A program made the translations under genes and the position numbers. From NCBI GenBank assembly GCA_044375955.1, contig JBILLS010000031.1, positions 1 through 25,596 of the forward strand: a stretch of 25,596 nt of DNA. Direction: 5' to 3'. Under the pieces are notes generated by a model, which searched no databases, was not told where the DNA came from, and was given only the letters and a program-made list of their open reading frames with translations. Every line of letters starts with the position of its first letter. Position 1 is the first letter of the stretch. Of the stretch, positions 21,556 to 25,596 are shown one piece after another. Origin of the DNA: VGCC01 sp044375955. GTDB lineage: Bacteria; Actinomycetota; Actinomycetes; S36-B12.

Positions 21556-22812
21556 CTACGGACGGGGGTAGGCGGGGAATTGGGCCACCAGGGCAGCGAC
21601 CTCGTCCGCGATCCCGGGTTCGGGGTCCTTCACGGCCCGGGCGATGAGCTCGGCCACGGTGTCCATCTGCTCGGTTCCCATCCCCTGGGTGGTCACCGAC
21701 GGGGTGCCGACCCGGATTCCCGAGGCCACGGCCGGCGGGGCGGGGTCGTAGGGGATGGCGTTCTTGTTCAGGGTGATCTCCACCGAGTCGCAGCGCTGCT
21801 CCGCCTCGGCCCCGGTGACGTCGACCCCACGCAGGTCGATCAGGGCCAGGTGGGTGTCGGTGCCCCCGCTCGTGGGACGCATCCCACGCTCGGCGAGTCC
21901 CGCAGCGAGGGCCTGGGCGTTGGTGATCACGTCTCGGGCGTACTTCTGGTACTCCGGGGTGGCGGCCTCGCGGAGCGCGACCGCCTTCGCCGCCACCGCG
22001 TGCATGAGCGGGCCGCCCTGCATCATCGGGAAGACAGCCTTGTCTACCGCAGCCGCATGCTCGGCCTTGCAGAGCATCATCCCTCCGCGCGGTCCACGCA
22101 GCACCTTGTGTGTGGTGAAGCACACGACGTCGGCGTAGGGCACCGGACTCGGGATCGCCTTGCCCGCGACCAGGCCGATGAAGTGTGCGGCATCGACCAT
22201 GAGGATGGCCCCCACCTCGTCGGCGATCGCGCGGAAGGTGGCGAAATCGATGAGACGCGGATACGCCGTGGCGCCGGCGATGATCATGCGCGGGCGATGG
22301 GTTAGGGCAAGGGCGCGGACCTCGTCGTAGTCGATGAGCTCCGTGTCCTGTCGGACACCGTAGGAGACGACGTTGAACCACTTCCCGGAGAAGTTCACCT
22401 TCGATCCGTGTGTGAGGTGTCCACCGTGCGGGAGGCTCATCGCCAGGACGGTGTCGCCAGGCGAGAGGAATGCGCCATACGCGGCGAGGTTTGCGCTCGC
22501 GCCGCTATGCGGTTGGAGATTCGCGTGATCCGCGCCGAAGAGCTCCTTGGCTCGGGCGATGCCGATCTCCTCGGCATCGTCGACGGCCGCGCACCCGCCG
22601 TAGTAGCGACGCCCGGGATACCCCTCCGCGTACTTATTACTCAACGTGGAACCGAGTGCGGCGAGGACCGCGGGCGAGGTCAGGTTCTCGCTCGCAATGA
22701 GCTGCAGACCCCCGCGCAGGCGCTCAAGTTCGGCGATGATGACGGCGGCGATCTCGGGATCCTCGGCCTGCAGTGCGTCGAAATCGGGTCCCCAGAAGGG
22801 CGTCGTGGGCAT
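21556..22812 (-). CDS. glyA: Serine hydroxymethyltransferase
   Basis: 418-aa PLP enzyme that converts serine and tetrahydrofolate to glycine and 5,10-methylene-THF, the main source of one-carbon units. Family signatures: LIASENLTSPAVLAALGS, YAEGYPGRRYYGG, QPHSGASANLAAY, the VDAAHFIGLVAG segment and the PLP-lysine motif CFTTHKVLRGPRGG with Lys at about 236. The start is ATG 22812 with GAAGGA 5 bases upstream. Length is normal. It has its own probable promoter in the 45-base gap after the Sua5-like gene, and lies between that gene and wecA as in streptomycetes. Confidence 0.97.
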   Translation of the reverse strand: MPTTPFWGPDFDALQAEDPEIAAVIIAELERLRGGLQLIASENLTSPAVLAALGSTLSNKYAEGYPGRRYYGGCAAVDDAEEIGIARAKELFGADHANLQPHSGASANLAAYGAFLSPGDTVLAMSLPHGGHLTHGSKVNFSGKWFNVVSYGVRQDTELIDYDEVRALALTHRPRMIIAGATAYPRLIDFATFRAIADEVGAILMVDAAHFIGLVAGKAIPSPVPYADVVCFTTHKVLRGPRGGMMLCKAEHAAAVDKAVFPMMQGGPLMHAVAAKAVALREAATPEYQKYARDVITNAQALAAGLAERGMRPTSGGTDTHLALIDLRGVDVTGAEAEQRCDSVEITLNKNAIPYDPAPPAVASGIRVGTPSVTTQGMGTEQMDTVAELIARAVKDPEPGIADEVAALVAQFPAYPRP

Positions 22813-22829
22813 CGGTGTCCTTCGCGTAT

Positions 22830-22844
22830 GTGGTGGAGCACCAC
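22830..22844. promoter_or_regulatory. Inverted repeat ahead of glyA
   Basis: GTGGTG/CACCAC (6 bp) with a 3-base loop, overlapping the likely transcription start region of glyA and touching the TACAGT hexamer. Could be an operator or a short leader hairpin. There is no room for a riboswitch. Confidence 0.35.
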
Positions 22845-22848
22845 TGTA
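22843..22848 (-). promoter_or_regulatory. Candidate -10 element of glyA
   Basis: TACAGT on the minus strand; transcription about 7 bases downstream would leave a leader of about 24 bases containing the GAAGGA ribosome site. No clear -35. Confidence 0.38.
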
Positions 22849-22857
22849 GTGATCGCG

Positions 22858-23511
22858 TCAGGAGGTCGCAGCGAGCGCCGCGCGTATCCGCTCCTCGCTC
22901 ACCGCACCATGTCGCATGATCACCGCCGAGTCCCCACGCACGTCGATGATGGTGCTCGCAAGCTCGGGATCCTCGGAGTCCGACCATCGGGCATCGAGGA
23001 CCCCCGCGTCCAGTGCGATCCCGGCATCCGGGTGGATCTGCATCGCCAGCTCACAGGAGCGGACGGGATCACCCGCGTCTGTGATACCGCTCGCCGCCGT
23101 CGGTCCGGCTTCGGTGACCACGCCCAGTGCGACGGGATGGGCCGGGGCACGTACGGCGACCGGACTCCCCTGCGGGTGATCCCATGCGAGGGTCGGTTGT
23201 GCATCGAGGAGGAGCGTGACCATGCCCGGCCAGAATGCGGCCATCAGGGTTCGCGCGGTGGAGGACACGTCGGCCGCGATCCCCGGCACGGTTCCGGCCC
23301 TCGGAACCAGTAATCCGAGTGGGGTTTCCTCGGCGTGACCCTTGGCCTGACGGAGTGCGCGAACCCCCCGGGGCGAGAAGGCATCCGTGGCGAGGACGTA
23401 GGTGTTCTCGGTGGGCAGGATCACCAGGTCCCCGCGGCGCAGTGCCGCGATGGCTGCGGTCACCGCCCGAACCCGCTCGCGACCGTCCGCGCACTCGATG
23501 CGGAGCGTCAT
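22858..23511 (-). CDS. Sua5/TsaC/YrdC-family protein with altered active site
   Basis: 217 aa, at the position normally held by the L-threonylcarbamoyladenylate synthase (t6A tRNA modification) gene downstream of prmC. The fold is clear: LRRGDLVILPTENTY (25-38), AFWPGMVTLLL (92-102), SPVAVRAPAHPVAL (116-129), SGITDAGDP (141-149) and a C-terminal STIIDVRGDSAVIMRHG. However, hallmark residues differ from what I recall for TsaC. PTDTVYG(L/I)GADAF is PTENTYVLATDAF, KxR is KGH (57-59), and the SxN of (S/T)SAN is replaced (ASGIT, 140-144). It may be a divergent working enzyme, or a YciO-like relative with another role. ATG 23511 overlaps the prmC stop (ATGA). I leave the symbol blank because catalysis is uncertain. 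Confidence 0.82.
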   Translation of the reverse strand: MTLRIECADGRERVRAVTAAIAALRRGDLVILPTENTYVLATDAFSPRGVRALRQAKGHAEETPLGLLVPRAGTVPGIAADVSSTARTLMAAFWPGMVTLLLDAQPTLAWDHPQGSPVAVRAPAHPVALGVVTEAGPTAASGITDAGDPVRSCELAMQIHPDAGIALDAGVLDARWSDSEDPELASTIIDVRGDSAVIMRHGAVSEERIRAALAATS

Positions 23512-24446
23512 ATGCGAGTCGCCACCGTGAAGCGCGGACGGCCGTTGAAGTCGGTGCGATCGACCACGTCGCGGAACAGGGGGCGTCCATCGGTGTCGCG
23601 TGCGTCTGAGACGAGACCCGGAACACCTCCCTGGGAACCGGCGGGGCCTTGGACGTCCGCATGTTCGATGACGAGTCGCCCACCCGGGCACAGCAGGTCC
23701 CCCGCCGTGGTGAGGATCCCGCGCACCAGGTCCATCCCGTCCTCACCCCCGTAGAGCGCGATGCGCGGCTCGTGGTCGCGCACCTCGGGATCCCGCGGAA
23801 CCATCCCGACCGGGATGTAGGGCGGGTTGCACACCACCACAGCACACCTCCCACGCTCGGACACCAGGGATTGCTGGGACGCGAGGACCGCGTCCTCGTG
23901 GACCACCTCCACGCTGCTGCCCGCGGCGTCGATCTGTGCTCGATGGGCGGTGACGTTCGCGCGCGTCCACCCGATGGCCACGTCGTCGATCTCCACCGCA
24001 ATGACGCGACTCTGCGGGACCTCGGTCGCCAGAGCGAGGGCGATGACGCCGGATCCCGAGCAGAGGTCGATCGCGACGCGCTTACCTTCCGGAATCTCCC
24101 CCAAAGCTCGGATCGCCGCCTCGGCGACGAGTTCGGTCTCCGGACGGGGAATGAATACGCCGGGCCCCACGCTCACGACGAGTCGCCGGAACGCTGCTGT
24201 CCCCGTGATGTGCTGGAGTGGTACGCGATTGAGCCGTTGGGTGATGAGCTGCTCGACCCGCACCCGCTGATCCGGGTCCAGGCGATCATGTAGGAAAAGC
24301 CGCGTCCGGGTCGTTCCGAGCGCAAACGCCACGAGCTCGCTGGCATCCACGGACGGCGAGGGGATTCCCGCCCGGTCCAGACGGCGCTCCGCATCGACCA
24401 AGACGTCGCGCACCGTTGCGCGACCTCCGGTCGTGAAGTCGCTCAT
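23508..24446 (-). CDS. prmC: Release factor glutamine methyltransferase PrmC (HemK)
   Basis: 312-aa SAM-dependent enzyme that methylates the Gln of the GGQ motif in release factors 1 and 2. The N-terminal helical substrate-recognition domain (about 1-95, including RLNRVPLQHITGTAAFRRL) is followed by the Rossmann methyltransferase domain with PRPETE (101-106), DLCSGSGVIALALA (127-140) and the catalytic NPPY (207-210). I chose ATG 24446, which overlaps the prfA stop as ATGA; an in-frame extension to 24491 lies inside prfA. Co-translation with its substrate gene prfA makes functional sense. Confidence 0.96.
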   Translation of the reverse strand: MSDFTTGGRATVRDVLVDAERRLDRAGIPSPSVDASELVAFALGTTRTRLFLHDRLDPDQRVRVEQLITQRLNRVPLQHITGTAAFRRLVVSVGPGVFIPRPETELVAEAAIRALGEIPEGKRVAIDLCSGSGVIALALATEVPQSRVIAVEIDDVAIGWTRANVTAHRAQIDAAGSSVEVVHEDAVLASQQSLVSERGRCAVVVCNPPYIPVGMVPRDPEVRDHEPRIALYGGEDGMDLVRGILTTAGDLLCPGGRLVIEHADVQGPAGSQGGVPGLVSDARDTDGRPLFRDVVDRTDFNGRPRFTVATRI

Positions 24447-25516
24447 GCGGATGTTTCCGCGAGTCGACTCTCCTGATCGGCGGACACGCATGCATCGATC
24501 ACTGCGTCGAGATCTCCGTCCAGGACCTGGTCGAGATTGTGTGCCTTGAAGCCGACCCGGTGATCATTGAGTCGATTCTCCGGGAAGTTGTAGGTACGGA
24601 TCCGTTCACTGCGATCGACGGTACGGACCTGGGACTTGCGGGCGTCGGAAGCCTCCTGGGCGGCTGCCTCCTCGGCGAGTGCGAGGAGGCGGGCACGCAG
24701 GATGCGCAGTGCGGACTCCTTGTTCTGCAGCTGGCTCTTCTCGTTCTGACAGGACACGACCACACCCGTGGGAATGTGGGTGATGCGTACCGCGGAATCC
24801 GTGGTGTTGACGCTCTGCCCACCGGGGCCGGAGGAGCGGTACACGTCGATGCGAAGGTCGTTGGGATCGATCGTGACATCGACGTCCTCGGCCTCGGGCA
24901 TCACGAGGACCCCGGCGGCTGACGTATGGATACGTCCCTGCGATTCGGTCACGGGCACCCGCTGGACCCGGTGGACCCCGCCCTCGAACTTCAAGCGCGC
25001 GTACGGCGCATCACCGGGTTCGGGAACACCGCGCGCCTTGACGGCGACGGAGATGTCCTTGTACCCGCCGAGATCGGACTCGACTGCATCGATGATCTCC
25101 GTGCTCCAGCCTCGTCGCTCCGCGTAGCGGAGGTACATCCGCACGAGGTCACCCGCGAACAGCGCAGACTCCTCACCACCTTCGCCGGCCTTGACCTCGA
25201 GGATGACGTCCTTATCGTCCATGGGGTCACGCGGAAGGAGCAGCGTGCGGAGTCGTTCGGCGGCCTCCTCGACGCGGAGTGACAGAGTGTCGGCCTCTGC
25301 GGCGAAAACCGGATCATCCTCGGCGAGTTCCCGCGCGGCAGCTTCGTCGTCGGCGAGGGTCCGCCAGTGCCGATAGGACTCGATGACGGGGCGCAGTTGC
25401 GCGTATCGGCGACCGAGGGTCCGGGCTCGTGCCTGATCGGCGTGCACGCTGGGGTCAGCGAGGGCGCGTTCGAGGTCGGTGAACTCGGCCTCGAGCTCCA
25501 CGCAGTTGTCGAACAT
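24443..25516 (-). CDS. prfA: Peptide chain release factor 1
   Basis: 357-aa class-I release factor that recognises UAA and UAG and triggers peptide release. Codon-recognition PVT (188-190, in QRVPVTESQGRIHTSAAG) and the catalytic GGQ (232-234, in SSGPGGQSVNTTDSAVR) are present; KAGEGGEESALFAGDL is the usual actinobacterial form of the domain 1 motif. The ATG at 25516 is chosen over the GTG at 25522 because AAGGAG (25522-25527) is 5 bases upstream of the ATG and overlaps the GTG. First gene in the window's minus-strand run; in other actinobacteria rpmE and rho lie just upstream, outside this window. Confidence 0.97.
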   Translation of the reverse strand: MFDNCVELEAEFTDLERALADPSVHADQARARTLGRRYAQLRPVIESYRHWRTLADDEAAARELAEDDPVFAAEADTLSLRVEEAAERLRTLLLPRDPMDDKDVILEVKAGEGGEESALFAGDLVRMYLRYAERRGWSTEIIDAVESDLGGYKDISVAVKARGVPEPGDAPYARLKFEGGVHRVQRVPVTESQGRIHTSAAGVLVMPEAEDVDVTIDPNDLRIDVYRSSGPGGQSVNTTDSAVRITHIPTGVVVSCQNEKSQLQNKESALRILRARLLALAEEAAAQEASDARKSQVRTVDRSERIRTYNFPENRLNDHRVGFKAHNLDQVLDGDLDAVIDACVSADQESRLAETSA

Positions 25517-25521
25517 GCCCA

Positions 25522-25527
25522 CTCCTT
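25522..25527 (-). promoter_or_regulatory. Ribosome-binding site deciding the prfA start
   Basis: AAGGAG on the minus strand, 5 bases before the ATG at 25516. It overlaps the alternative GTG at 25520-25522, which is therefore rejected. Confidence 0.7.
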
Positions 25528-25531
25528 CGGA

Positions 25532-25553
25532 CGACTCCCCTACAGACGAGTCG
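25532..25553 (-). promoter_or_regulatory. Hairpin in the prfA leader
   Basis: CGACTC/GAGTCG (6 bp) with a 10-base loop, ending a few bases before the prfA ribosome site. May modulate prfA translation or be part of an intergenic stem-loop; no further support. Confidence 0.3.
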
Positions 25554-25556
25554 GGC

Positions 25557-25573
25557 GCCGGTCGGGGACCGGC
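25557..25573 (-). terminator. Hairpin upstream of prfA
   Basis: Perfect 7-bp stem GCCGGTC/GACCGGC with a 3-base loop. It could end or separate the transcript of the gene upstream of prfA (not in the window). There is no U-run, so termination is uncertain. The remaining bases to 25596 show no gene I can support. Confidence 0.38.
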
Positions 25574-25596
25574 CGCGCGACGGGGGAGACACGCGG

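Noticed and set aside
19803..21647. 614-codon plus-strand frame opposite wecA and atpI
   Set aside because: Composition is almost wholly His, Arg, Asp, Glu, Gln and Gly, the mirror of hydrophobic codons in membrane-protein genes; not a protein-like sequence.
22813..22857. Glycine or SAM riboswitch upstream of glyA
   Set aside because: The gap is 45 bases, too short for a known aptamer plus ribosome site. Only a short inverted repeat is present.
1..25596. Mobile elements, CRISPR arrays, tRNA or rRNA genes, defence or secondary-metabolite systems
   Set aside because: I read both strands for repeats, transposase or integrase motifs, and cloverleaf or spacer-repeat patterns and saw none. The gene content is core metabolism in a mostly conserved order.

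Overview
The window is a GC-rich chromosomal segment, almost certainly from a member of the Actinomycetota. Four things point there: NucS mismatch endonuclease, MurA with Asp in place of the usual Cys, a GT35 phosphorylase starting KALRRLNVR, and the order prfA-prmC-tsaC-glyA-wecA-atpIZBEFHAGDC followed by pduO, murA and nucS. From memory, this broadly follows the order around prfA to glgP in Mycobacterium tuberculosis (about Rv1299-Rv1328), with differences: no glgE between glgB and glgP, separate atpF and atpH, and a meaB inserted. I cannot assign an order or genus. No mobile element, CRISPR array, tRNA or rRNA was seen, and no gene-free stretch exceeds about 140 bases.

Layout. (1) 1-5770, glycogen/alpha-glucan metabolism: the 3' part of glgX (debranching), convergent glgP (phosphorolysis), and divergent glgB (branching). 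(2) 5767-9775: a thioredoxin-TPR chaperedoxin-like protein, meaB (G3E GTPase chaperone of B12-dependent mutase), methylmalonyl-CoA epimerase, an alpha/beta hydrolase coupled to a small zinc-binding-like protein, and nucS. (3) 9828-12581: a small membrane protein of unknown role, murA, the PduO-type cobalamin adenosyltransferase, and a second unknown membrane protein. PduO (makes adenosylcobalamin), MeaB and the epimerase all serve the methylmalonyl-CoA route, but the mutase itself is not in the window. (4) 12578-20273: a complete F1Fo ATP synthase operon, atpI-atpZ-atpB-E-F-H-A-G-D-C, all on the minus strand. (5) 20373-25516: wecA, glyA, a Sua5/TsaC-family gene, prmC and prfA, also on the minus strand and upstream of the atp genes, the last three joined by ATGA overlaps.

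The genome is very compact. Convergent neighbours have no spacer: three pairs share one CTAG palindrome that supplies both stop codons, and two more pairs overlap by 11 and 14 bases. Ten genes that are monocistronic, or first in a unit, have a YANNNT hexamer ending 6-7 bases before the start codon. That is the geometry of leaderless transcription, and it decides several start codons. Most operon-internal genes instead have Shine-Dalgarno sequences or overlap-coupled starts.

I found no clearly new biological system; these are mostly core genes. The points most worth a second look are the Sua5/TsaC homologue that has lost most hallmark active-site residues, the epimerase with Gln at a metal-ligand position, the uniform leaderless architecture, paired perfect palindromes ahead of the atp operon, and two conserved-looking membrane proteins of unknown function. 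Statements about other organisms are from memory and were not searched.
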